64,000 bases of DNA from a virus, in IMG/VR virus record IMGVR_UViG_3300012931_000019, positions 1 to 64,000 of that record. One strand, given 5' to 3'. Shown here piece after piece: positions 23,265 to 30,920 of the stretch (the first letter of the stretch is position 1; every line of letters starts with the position of its first letter). Under the pieces are notes generated by a model. The model made no database searches and was not told where the DNA came from. It saw only the letters and a program-made list of their open reading frames with translations. Made by a program: the position numbers and the translations under genes.

Positions 23265-23362
23265 GTTAATACCTCCATTATATAATTCAATTTGTTATAA
23301 CCCTATAACGGCTTGTTATTGCCGTTATTCATCTTAATTTTCAAAGACTCGTCGGAGGGTCT

Positions 23363-23536
23363 TTATTCTGGCTGATAAATATGAAATGATTTTAATTTGT
23401 CGCTGATATCTTCCGCATATCCGTAAAGTACATCAGCGTCATTCATTGTAACGTCTTCTGTCTGAAGCAATTTATCAAGCGTACTTTCAAGTTCTTGACA
23501 TTGTTTTAATAATTTTTCTAATTTGCGTTTTTCCAT
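23363..23536 (-). CDS. hypothetical coiled-coil peptide, 57 aa
   Basis: ATG 23536 chosen because AAGGAGGTATTTAAA precedes it. MEKRKLEKLLKQCQELESTL is a clear amphipathic helix. Function unknown. Confidence 0.65.
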   Translation of the reverse strand: MEKRKLEKLLKQCQELESTLDKLLQTEDVTMNDADVLYGYAEDISDKLKSFHIYQPE

Positions 23537-23567
23537 TTTAAATACCTCCTTAATGGTAATGAATTTG

Positions 23568-23822
23568 TTATTTGATTGGATATACTGCATCAAGTGCTTT
23601 TTCTGCTAATGTTGTTATGTGACTGTCATTACAATCATATTTATCATACCAGTCACAAATTTCTGAAGACTTATAAACGGCTCTTAAACAATCGTTAGCA
23701 AGTCTAATTTTAAAATTCTTATAATCTCCACTTGCTTTTAATTGTTCTGCATATGGTACAATTTTATCAGCTATTTTATTAAATCTGTTAATCGTTTCTT
23801 GTAATTCGTTTTGTAATTTCAT
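23568..23822 (-). CDS. hypothetical helical protein, 84 aa
   Basis: Start ATG 23822 with GGAGGGTTAAAAA. All-helical pattern with CDWYDKYDCNDSH in the second half. The upstream leader (23829-23932) has a GCACTA/TAGTGC stem. Function unknown. Confidence 0.7.
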   Translation of the reverse strand: MKLQNELQETINRFNKIADKIVPYAEQLKASGDYKNFKIRLANDCLRAVYKSSEICDWYDKYDCNDSHITTLAEKALDAVYPIK

Positions 23823-23932
23823 TTTTTAACCCTCCATATTAAATATATTTGATTCCTGTCATACTTTCAAGCACTTAAATAGCACTACTTTGTTAAATAG
23901 TGCCGTGTTAAATGTTTGAGGCTGTTATATTG

Positions 23933-24247
23933 TTATTCAAAATTAAAATTGCCAATCGGGATATAAATTGTTCCATATCCGTTCATTTCTCCACTGGTTA
24001 CAATATCACGCATTAACAAGTTACCAGTATATTCAGCCGTATCCATTGCAGACTGTTTATTTGCTCCGCTGTTAATTGCTAACAATGCTCCGAAAATGAT
24101 ATTGGTAATTACTTTCTTTTCCTGTTCTGTTGAGTCTCTTCTATTATCGTAGCTATTGCCGTTTACCCATGTTCTGACTTCAATTGTTTCCGCTTGTTTT
24201 TCAGCGTATTCTTTCAATTCTTTTTCGGAAAAATGCTTTCTTTCCAT
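23933..24247 (-). CDS. hypothetical protein, 104 aa, long structured leader
   Basis: ATG 24247 (MERKHFSEKELKEYAEKQAE) is preferred over the upstream in-frame start because AAGGAGGATATTAATA precedes it and the upstream extension overlaps the structured leader at 24266-24369. The C-terminal half (IIFGALLAINSGANKQSAMD) is helical. Function unknown. Confidence 0.7.
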   Translation of the reverse strand: MERKHFSEKELKEYAEKQAETIEVRTWVNGNSYDNRRDSTEQEKKVITNIIFGALLAINSGANKQSAMDTAEYTGNLLMRDIVTSGEMNGYGTIYIPIGNFNFE

Positions 24248-24265
24248 TATTAATATCCTCCTTAT

Positions 24266-24369
24266 AATAGCCGTTTTAGGCTTAAAATTAACGGTTTGAG
24301 CAACTTTTTCTAATCGCTTAAAAGAGTACACTATTTTGTAATGTACTCATGCTAAACGGTTATGCTATT
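24266..24369 (-). promoter_or_regulatory. three-way-junction-like 5' leader
   Basis: On the minus strand AATAG plus CCGTTT at the 5' end pair with AAACGG plus CTATT at the 3' end, closing the element. Inside are two stems: GAGTACA/TGTACTC, and AGCGA/TTGCT (one G-U). The closing strand ends 4 nt before AAGGAGG of the gene at 24247, so folding could gate translation. No known riboswitch class recognised. Confidence 0.45.
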
Positions 24370-24374
24370 GGCTG

Positions 24375-24665
24375 TTATAACGTTTTATTTTGCTTTAATT
24401 TGACCTGCTGTAATGGATTTAAATCAATGTACCATATTTGCAACATATCGTCTGATTCACTATCATAGTAGTATTTTAATTCTGGCATTTTCTTTTCAAT
24501 CCATAATTTTTCGATATTTTCGGGATTTAAAAATTCCGCTTCATCTGATCCTTCCTCAAATATCCAGCATGATATCTGTTCTAACTCTGTTAAAATATCA
24601 AGTTGTTCCATGATATCAAGCTTTCCGCAGATACTATCAATTGTAGATGATTCTATACGTTTCAT
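24375..24665 (-). CDS. hypothetical acidic protein, 96 aa
   Basis: Start ATG 24665 with TGGAGGTATAACAAA. Acidic helical start (MKRIESSTIDSICGKLDIME) and YYYDSESDDMLQIWYIDLNP. It is the first protein gene of the minus array, downstream of the candidate large RNA. Function unknown. Confidence 0.7.
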   Translation of the reverse strand: MKRIESSTIDSICGKLDIMEQLDILTELEQISCWIFEEGSDEAEFLNPENIEKLWIEKKMPELKYYYDSESDDMLQIWYIDLNPLQQVKLKQNKTL

Positions 24666-24689
24666 TTTGTTATACCTCCATACATATTA

Positions 24690-25542
24690 TAATATCATTT
24701 TATACTATCGTTTCAAGGCTTAAAATTAAGGTTTAAGCCCTTAAACAATAGCACTAAACCAAGGATAAGTTATTACTTGCAGTCAACAGTTATGTACTCA
24801 TAGTTGATAAAATCGCGAATCACTGGCAGATATCTATTTGATATTACTATCAGATATTGCCGTTTAGTGATTCCCTGTATATAGCGTTTTCATGGTTAAT
24901 CCTTATTTTATGGCTATTGCATTAATATGTATTTGTTTTTGATTTTATGTAATACTTTTTAATCCTTCCAATCCTGACATCTACAATTAATCCCTTTACC
25001 CATTTAGGCAACAGTATCATAGATATTTGTCATCGCATACCCTCTTATAGACTCCTTTGATACCAGTCTTCCCTATTCCGCACGCTTCACAGCGTTCAAT
25101 TGCTAAATTACATCTATAAACTATCAGATACTCAACTATTACAATATAGTGTTAATCTTTGTATCCTTTTATATGCTTTACTTCATATTCTAGTAACTAA
25201 CTTTTGACTCTAGGCTTATTCGTTATTACTCATTCACATATACACCTATCATATATATGTTACTCATTCTCTAGCTATCGTAATACCCGGATAAGTTGCG
25301 TTAATCCCAAAATATAAGCAATATCTAATCATATAAATTGATGTTGATTTTATGTAATTTTCAATGTTCTGTTTATGGATTTTCACCAATGGGAGACTTG
25401 GAAAACCTTACTCCTTTTTCGCCATCTTATCCCCATGCTATATCGGAGACTTGATTCTAACGGATAAATATGTAGTTGTTTAGGCTGATTGCCTTGCTAC
25501 CGGAATCGGTATATGGTCAGAATGACCGTTTTGTTTAGGCTA
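24690..25542 (-). ncRNA. candidate large structured phage RNA (ROOL/GOLLD-like by size and context)
   Basis: About 850 nt without a credible gene on either strand, preceded by a good promoter (25549-25577). On the minus strand it contains many compact stems: GGTCA/TGACC (25515-25527), TACCG/CGGTA (25498-25511), GGC/GCC (25483-25493), ACGCT-GTGA-AGCGT with a GNRA loop (25082-25095), a long stacked hairpin 24817-24873 (GAATCACT/AGTGATTC, GGCA/TGCC, ATATCT/AGATAT, and a GATA-GTAA-TATC cap with a GNRA loop), TCAAC plus TATG / CATA plus GTTGA (24783-24807), and GGCTTAAA/TTTAAGCC (24717-24739). Known large phage RNAs (ROOL, GOLLD) have this size and occur in Firmicutes phages. I cannot confirm class membership without a covariance search. 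The 3' end is not clear; it may read into the array. Confidence 0.55.
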
Positions 25543-25548
25543 TGCCTA

Positions 25549-25577
25549 ATTTTATCATTGTCAATATGTATTTGCAA
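25549..25577 (-). promoter_or_regulatory. sigma-A-like promoter of the RNA/early array
   Basis: TTGCAA (25577-25572), a 17-nt spacer and TAAAAT (25554-25549) on the minus strand. The -35 is inside the palindrome GTATT-GCA-AATAC (25568-25580), related to the other early operators. A second palindrome, TTAGGC-ATA-GCCTAA (25535-25549), covers the expected start point. Confidence 0.7.
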
Positions 25578-25599
25578 TACTTTTCATCAAAAATACACG

Positions 25600-27200
25600 T
25601 TTTATTTATAATTTTATTTGATATAATGATAAAAATTAATTATCTGATAGAGTAAATAATATATATAGTATATTTTTGATTATTATTTGATTTCAGTATA
25701 CTATATGTTGTATGATTATTTTGATTGATATTCATGTATTTATTTTAGTACAAAATACATGATTGTACTGGATTGTATTTTGTAAACTATTAATGGGATA
25801 ATAGTAGACAATTGCAGTTTTGTACCAATATTTTAGAGTATTAATAATCTGCATAGGCTGAATACATTGCAATATAAGGGATTCAATGCCATTTTAATTC
25901 TAACGGGCTTTTATGACATAGGTGGATAGGTAATACCTTTGTAAATAAAATCGCTTAAATCGAATGTTTTAGGCATTGTGATTCGTATTTTATTTATGAT
26001 TTTATCTGGAAATGATTGATTATGCGTGATAATTGCAACATTATTAACTATTGATTAGTGTACGAATATTGATATTGCAATGGTTTGATGAATTAAATGT
26101 ATAGAATATGTATGGTGTGAATAGATATAAATGTATATTGATTATAGAATATAGTACAATTCTTTAGTGTATGAAAGTATAGTAATATAGTAGGAATAGT
26201 ATTGATTATATCATAGCATATTGGTATGGATTAATGTATAGTAAAACAGTATGAATTAATATTCTCTTTTGTATGCACAATTCAATATAATTTATATCAT
26301 AGTTATTTGATATGATTTAATTCATAGTATAATAGTAGGATATAGGTTGTATCTCGGAGTTGCTGATCGAGTATTTATATCATAGTAAATTAGTATGATT
26401 AATATTAATTTAATTCATAGTATTTTGATATGAATAGTATAATATAACTATACTTTATGCCTTATTTGTAATTTATTTCCTACTATTCCTAGTAGTTTAG
26501 TATGATATAAGTCTTCACCGCTTGGGTCCATGTTACCCGCGACCTAAAAACACGAACAATCATTGAAATATCAACGTTTTCATTCGTAATGGTATGAAGT
26601 TCCTAGTAATTACCAATACTTACAATGATTATGCTATTCCTTATGCTATTAGTATGCCCAAAAATGATTCAATTATGTATCAATCTCTTATCTTCCACAT
26701 AACTTATATTATGCGGAACGTTTCAAGCATTGATTTTACTGCATACCCGGCGTACTTTACAAATCCATGACAATTTTTTACAGGGAATATCTTCCTATCA
26801 CTTCCATCCACACACTAGACTTAAAATTTCATTATTACATTAATTTTATAAAATCTTTTATAAAAATCACGAACATTATTTTATAAAACTCTCTCAAAAT
26901 TCATATTTTTCTTTCGTACCCTGTTTCGTAAAAACCCACTCATTCCAACTTCCCCGTAGGTTTACAATTTTCAAATTTTACATTTACATTATCTACTACT
27001 ACCATATAAAATGCTATTACTTATTGATATTCCAACGTTCCCAAACCATTATTAATACTCATTCACGACACCACTTTTTAACTAATAATATTTTTCTTAA
27101 AATCTCTTATAATCGTTTAAATTTCAATATATTCTAATAAATCTTCGATATTTTACCGATAACACATTATTTTCCTACTTCCTATAAGACAGATCAAAGA
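25600..27200. other. 1.6-kb AT-rich region without genes
   Basis: No frame with a credible ribosome binding site on either strand. It contains the dyad-repeat array (26177-26510), a small GC-richer patch around 26515-26550, and two copies of the RTTGAAATTYCAACG-type motif at 26562-26576 and 27023-27037. Best guess is a replication, partition or control region, because replication-initiator-like genes follow. Confidence 0.5.
26177..26510. repeat. array of about 8 imperfect 25-bp dyad repeats
   Basis: Consensus (A/T)TCATAGTA-N6-TATGA(T)TTAAT. The halves ATCATA and TATGAT are inverted repeats. Copies start at about 26177 (weak), 26210, 26236, 26296, 26321, 26379, 26414 and 26489 (partial). The two copies at 26210 and 26236 are directly adjacent, others are spaced by roughly 20-55 bp. 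Such arrays bind replication initiators, partition proteins or repressors; which applies here is inference. Confidence 0.65.
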
Positions 27201-27202
27201 CA

Positions 27203-27232
27203 ATAAAAAATAGAGATATTTCTATCTCTATT
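27203..27232 (-). terminator. rho-independent terminator
   Basis: AATAGAGATA and TATCTCTATT form a perfect 10-bp stem with a GAAA loop followed by a T-run on the minus strand. It ends the transcript of the gene 27242-28180. Confidence 0.9.
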
Positions 27233-27241
27233 AATTCTTAT

Positions 27242-28180
27242 TTAAGATTTTAAATTTTTAATATCCTCATTTACTTTATTTAAACTCAATTTTATTTCTT
27301 CTGAATTATCTTTTAATTGTTGCGCGTGGATTAAATTTTTTTGTTTTTTCAATTCAATAATCTTCAAACCATTATTTATATATTTAAAGATAATATGTTC
27401 TTCTTCGTTCTTTGGATTGGATGTATTCAATATTTTATAATATCTCTTTTTAGGAATACCTCTTACAGTCATATTGATTAATTTCAAATCAGATAATCTT
27501 TTAATTGCAGTTGTCTGTGCACCTTCTTGTAATCCACATGAAAGTTCTAGATCATTAATAGTACAAGAAAACTCTTCATATTGTTTATTTGAATTAGTTT
27601 GATACCAATGCCATTTATTTATTAATTCACAATAGATTATTGTTTCATTTAATCCCAATGAATGAATTAATGGTTTTTTCAACATAATATACCCACCAGT
27701 TTCAAAATCTATATCTAATAAAATATCTCTAATGTATTCTGCATTAAATTCTTCATGTTTTATATATTTTCCATCATGATCCTGAATGTTATAAATAACT
27801 TTTTCTAACATTTCTATATGATTTTTATCGATAATATTTTGATTGAATATACCTTTTCTGCCTTCCAGCATTTCATACAAAGTATATTCAATATTATATC
27901 CACTATTAATACTGTCATATTCTTTTATGTATTTATCTTCATATACTAATAAAATTAAATGATTTAAAGAATGTCTAAAATTATTTTTGAGTTCTTCTAT
28001 TATTTCAAAATCAAAGTTTTCTTCTCCATATTCATTCCAATCATCCTGCAATTTATATGAATGATGATTACTACTGTTTAAATCGTTTTTATGCTCTTGC
28101 CATCTTCTCTCAATATTTAAACTTTCTCCTATGTAAACTTTATTATTGATGTTATTCGTAATTTTATAAATTCCTTGCAT
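27242..28180 (-). CDS. GIY-YIG nuclease domain fused to winged-helix/replication-type domain, 312 aa
   Basis: Start ATG 28180 with a GGAGAATATAG site. Residues 1-95 are a GIY-YIG domain: GIYKITNNINNKVYIGES opens it, then RRWQEHK and a central ENFDFEIIEE. Residues about 165-250 (PLIHSLGLNETIIYCELINK, SCTINDLELSCGLQEGAQTT, LKLINMTVRG) are a winged helix as in phage replication initiators and DnaD-like N-termini. A helical tail follows. It may be a homing-type nuclease that has captured a replication or regulatory DNA-binding domain, or a regulator using GIY-YIG for DNA nicking. It lies 35 nt after the initiator-like gene and shares its terminator. Confidence 0.75.
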   Translation of the reverse strand: MQGIYKITNNINNKVYIGESLNIERRWQEHKNDLNSSNHHSYKLQDDWNEYGEENFDFEIIEELKNNFRHSLNHLILLVYEDKYIKEYDSINSGYNIEYTLYEMLEGRKGIFNQNIIDKNHIEMLEKVIYNIQDHDGKYIKHEEFNAEYIRDILLDIDFETGGYIMLKKPLIHSLGLNETIIYCELINKWHWYQTNSNKQYEEFSCTINDLELSCGLQEGAQTTAIKRLSDLKLINMTVRGIPKKRYYKILNTSNPKNEEEHIIFKYINNGLKIIELKKQKNLIHAQQLKDNSEEIKLSLNKVNEDIKNLKS

Positions 28181-28215
28181 CTATATTCTCCTTATTTGTT
28201 TTTAATTTTACTTCA

Positions 28216-29088
28216 TTAGTCTTCATCCTTATAAAACTCCTTCTCTTGTTTATACTGTAACTCATTCAGTTTTTCTTTCAACTTCTTATTTTCTTCTTCA
28301 AGACCTTTAATCTTTTCATTATTATTGATCTTCTGTTTTATACTTCTTTTTTTATTACTTACAATCTTATCAGTATGTATAAGCCCTTGTACTTTAACTA
28401 CATTTTTTAATTGTTCATTAAAACCTTTTTCATCATCATATAAACCTATAAAAGTAGCACAGTAATGATGCTGTGGTGTTAAATAATCATTATTAAATCT
28501 AATCAAATGCAAATCATCTTGAAGGATTCTATTATATCTTTTAATAGTTCTGGAATCACTAACAAGAGATTTAATTTTGATCTGTGGTAAATATCCAAAT
28601 TTATTATCTGTATTACATACTCTCATACAGGCCACAAAGTATCTAACAAAATCATATTTACTTACATTGGTAGATTGTAAATATTCAAATATTTTATTCA
28701 TTTCCAAATCATAAATTTTAAAGTAACCATCTTCAGGAGGACTAGGCAATTCTATGTAAAACGAAGTATCTTTACTTTTTATAATATTATCAATTATAAT
28801 ATTCTCATTAATACCATTACCTGAAAGATCATATATACTAGTCACATATTCTTTTTTCATAAGATTAGCAATAATATCTTTAATATCATTAAAAATCTTT
28901 TTATTATTATGATAATTTATATTCATAATATCTAAAAGTATCTGTATATTACATAAAGATATATTTTTATATTGTTGATAATTTCTATACAATAGAATCA
29001 ATATTGTTAACTCATCATTGGCAATATCTAAATCATCATAAATGCTATTAGGTAACTTAATATAATATTCTTTGAAATTTAAATTCAT
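28216..29088 (-). CDS. replication-initiator-like winged-helix protein with coiled-coil tail, 290 aa
   Basis: Start ATG 29088 with GAAAGGAAATAAATT. The N-terminal ~100 residues (YYIKLPNSIYDDLDIANDEL then LTILILLYRNYQ) look like the winged helix of plasmid and phage initiators; a second winged-helix-like block lies around residues 130-200 (MNKIFEYLQSTNVSKYDFVR, SDSRTIKRYNRILQDDLHLI). The last 40 residues are a Lys/Glu coiled coil. Neighbouring repeats (29247-29320 and 26177-26510) could be its binding sites. Inference from pattern and context; no catalytic motif seen. Confidence 0.55.
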   Translation of the reverse strand: MNLNFKEYYIKLPNSIYDDLDIANDELTILILLYRNYQQYKNISLCNIQILLDIMNINYHNNKKIFNDIKDIIANLMKKEYVTSIYDLSGNGINENIIIDNIIKSKDTSFYIELPSPPEDGYFKIYDLEMNKIFEYLQSTNVSKYDFVRYFVACMRVCNTDNKFGYLPQIKIKSLVSDSRTIKRYNRILQDDLHLIRFNNDYLTPQHHYCATFIGLYDDEKGFNEQLKNVVKVQGLIHTDKIVSNKKRSIKQKINNNEKIKGLEEENKKLKEKLNELQYKQEKEFYKDED

Positions 29089-29127
29089 AATTTATTTCCT
29101 TTCATTTTATGTAAGAGAATCCCACTC

Positions 29128-29145
29128 ATAATGCGGTAGCATTAT
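29128..29145. promoter_or_regulatory. palindromic operator in the initiator gene promoter
   Basis: ATAATGC-GGTA-GCATTAT is a perfect 7-bp inverted repeat. On the minus strand it overlaps a TATAAT-like -10 (29146-29141) about 50 nt upstream of the initiator-like gene. Probably an autoregulatory operator; no clear -35 was found. Confidence 0.55.
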
Positions 29146-29246
29146 ATAGTACTCTTTATATACTTATTTATATCTTTATTTATATTTTTATTCTTTATTC
29201 TTATTTTACTCTTTATTCTCTGTGATGTTTACCCCAAAACAGGGGG

Positions 29247-29320
29247 TATATTCTTGGACTGCATACCCCATTTTGCGTACAAATTCTAAGACTGCCCCTA
29301 CCATTTTGAGTACAAATTCT
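29247..29320. repeat. iteron-like direct repeats (about 32 bp, 2-3 copies)
   Basis: TTCTTGGACTGCATACCCCA at 29251 and TTCTAAGACTGCCCCTACCA at 29284, each followed by TTTTG(C/A)GTACAAATTCTAA. A partial third unit follows at 29311. They sit upstream of the initiator-like gene, so they may be iterons. A short frame through them repeats LEFVxKM residues but has no ribosome binding site, so I treat them as DNA repeats. Confidence 0.5.
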
Positions 29321-29323
29321 AAA

Positions 29324-29589
29324 TCACCTTGCTTTTTGTACGCATTTTGGTGTAGGCAGTAAATCGTATTTAAAATCTCTGTGATTATTGCCATATGTAG
29401 CTTTGAGGCGTATTAATTCATTAAGACTCTTTTCAAAATTATAGGTTTTCTCAAATACATAAGATATTGTGTTGTCATCTTGTATGTATTTATAGTATCG
29501 AAAACCTAAATAAGACAATGCTTCAGCTAGATATTTCTTCTTTACGGTATAGAATTCATTTTCTGTTTTATTTTAATTGGTTCATCCAT
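29324..29589 (-). pseudogene. frameshifted small gene (about 87 codons)
   Basis: A good site (GGGAGAAGAATAGA) precedes ATG 29589, which reads MDEPIKIKQK and stops after 15 codons. The -1 frame then continues as TENEFYTVKKKYLAEALSYL and onward to 29324 without its own start signal. The joined product resembles small plasmid and phage proteins ('FYTVxxKxLAxALSxLGFRYYK'). The switch falls in an A-rich tract near 29565-29575, so either a disabling 1-nt change or -1 slippage is possible. Confidence 0.55.
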
Positions 29590-29648
29590 TCTATTCTTCT
29601 CCCTTCTAAACACTATAAGACTAAGGCATAGTCACCAACTACACCTGT

Positions 29649-30920
29649 TTGACATACTCCCCATGCTTAAAGGCAGGAGATTCCGGTATCTACAAGATTA
29701 GCCTACAAGCGCAGGTCTTATGATCTCTACTCCTAGAGTCGATGCCCCGACTCTTTCTATATTTAGTGCCGCATTATAATCTCTATCATGTATTGTATTG
29801 CAACATTCACAAGTCCATTCTCTGTCTGATAATGTGAGTTTTTCATTAATTGTTCCACATACATGACACGTTTTACTTGAAGGATAAAATCTAGGAATTT
29901 CAATTACTTGAGACCCATTTTTAGTGCATTGGTGTTTCAAGATATTGACAAAACTGCTATGACTTAAATCAGATATTTTCTTTCCCCATAATCTCTGCAT
30001 TGCTTTGATATTCAAGTTTTCAATACATATTACCGCATATTCTACTGATAATTGCGATGCTAGTTTAAAATGAAAATCTCTTCTCTGATCGGCAATTTTC
30101 TTATGTGTTTTTGCCAATTCACGCTTCGCTCTCTTATAATTATTTGATCCTTTCTTTTTCTTCGATAGTTTTCTATTTAACTTTTTTATTTTATTTTGAC
30201 TATGTTTGAAAAATTCTGGTGATTTTATATCATTGTTATCTGATGCTTTCAAAAATGTCTTTAGTCCAAAATCATACCCGACAATTTTACCTGTTCTTGG
30301 TATAACTTCGTTCATTTCTTTTTTACATACTATAATAATATAAATATCTCCCAAAACATCTCTTTTGATTGTTATAGTTTTTACAGTTCCTTCAATTTCT
30401 CTTGATTTTGAATACTTATATATTTGTTTGCCAATTTGTATCTTATTCCCATCAAGTAGTCTATATCCGGTTTGAGTTAAAGTATAAGACTTATATTTCT
30501 TTACTTTCTTAAATGAAGGAGGTGCTGATTTAATACCATGCTTTTGATTACGAAAAAATAACTTATATGCCTTGTCAATACGCTCCACTATATTTTGTAT
30601 AGTCTGTGAATTTAACTCATTCCAATAAACATATTTTCTTAATTTCTTTAATTTAGTTATATGCTTTTTAAGCTGATAATAATTGAGACTTTTACCATAT
30701 AATCTATAATACCGTTTATGTAAGGCAATACAATGATTATAAATACGAGCAGATATATTAATTTGTTTGTGTATATTTTTATTCTTTTTGTTTTTATATA
30801 GTTTGAATTTATAAGAAACCATACTACCTTACACCTCCTTCATATGTCCTTTTGATTTTTCTATGTCAAGTATTTTGTGCCTTATATTCCCATAGCTGAA
30901 GCTAGGGGTTTACGGCACGT
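29649..30920 (-). mobile_element. IS200/IS605-group element carrying only tnpB (IS1341-like)
   Basis: The right end (29649-29690) has the typical CTCCTGCC...GGGGAG hairpin followed by TATGTCAA. The left end (about 30885-30920) has the CCCCTAGCTTCAGCTATGGG hairpin next to GTGCCGTAA. No tnpA is present, so movement would need a TnpA in trans. The guide (omega) RNA would start within the 3' end of tnpB and continue past 29649. Imperfect 26-bp repeats flank the element. Confidence 0.85.
29698..30822 (-). CDS. tnpB: TnpB RNA-guided nuclease, 374 aa, apparently intact
   Basis: Start ATG 30822 with AAGGAGGTGTAAGGTAGT. The RuvC-like acidic residues are present: D in IVGYDFGLKTF, E in VICIENLNIKAM, D in HDRDYNAALNI. 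A four-Cys zinc finger (CHVCG ... CECC) lies between the last two. Length is normal for the family. TnpB is known as an omega-RNA-guided DNA nuclease that favours retention of IS605-group elements. Its presence between the initiator genes and the integrase suggests a late insertion into the phage. The basic N-terminal domain is complete. Confidence 0.93.
   Translation of the reverse strand: MVSYKFKLYKNKKNKNIHKQINISARIYNHCIALHKRYYRLYGKSLNYYQLKKHITKLKKLRKYVYWNELNSQTIQNIVERIDKAYKLFFRNQKHGIKSAPPSFKKVKKYKSYTLTQTGYRLLDGNKIQIGKQIYKYSKSREIEGTVKTITIKRDVLGDIYIIIVCKKEMNEVIPRTGKIVGYDFGLKTFLKASDNNDIKSPEFFKHSQNKIKKLNRKLSKKKKGSNNYKRAKRELAKTHKKIADQRRDFHFKLASQLSVEYAVICIENLNIKAMQRLWGKKISDLSHSSFVNILKHQCTKNGSQVIEIPRFYPSSKTCHVCGTINEKLTLSDREWTCECCNTIHDRDYNAALNIERVGASTLGVEIIRPALVG

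Noticed and set aside
25535-25549. 5'-terminal hairpin of the large RNA (TTAGGC/GCCTAA)
   Set aside because: It spans the predicted start point and touches the -10, so it would not be fully in the transcript; kept only as a possible DNA operator.
26177-26510. CRISPR array
   Set aside because: Repeats are imperfect, unevenly spaced and some abut directly; no cas genes are present. Better explained as protein-binding dyads.
24690-27200. tRNA genes in the non-coding region
   Set aside because: No T-arm (GGTTCGA-type) plus acceptor pairing was found on either strand by eye; a tRNA search program would settle it.
29206-29394. 62-codon minus frame through the iteron-like repeats
   Set aside because: No ribosome binding site and overlaps the frameshifted gene; its internal LEFVxKM repeat simply reflects the DNA repeat.
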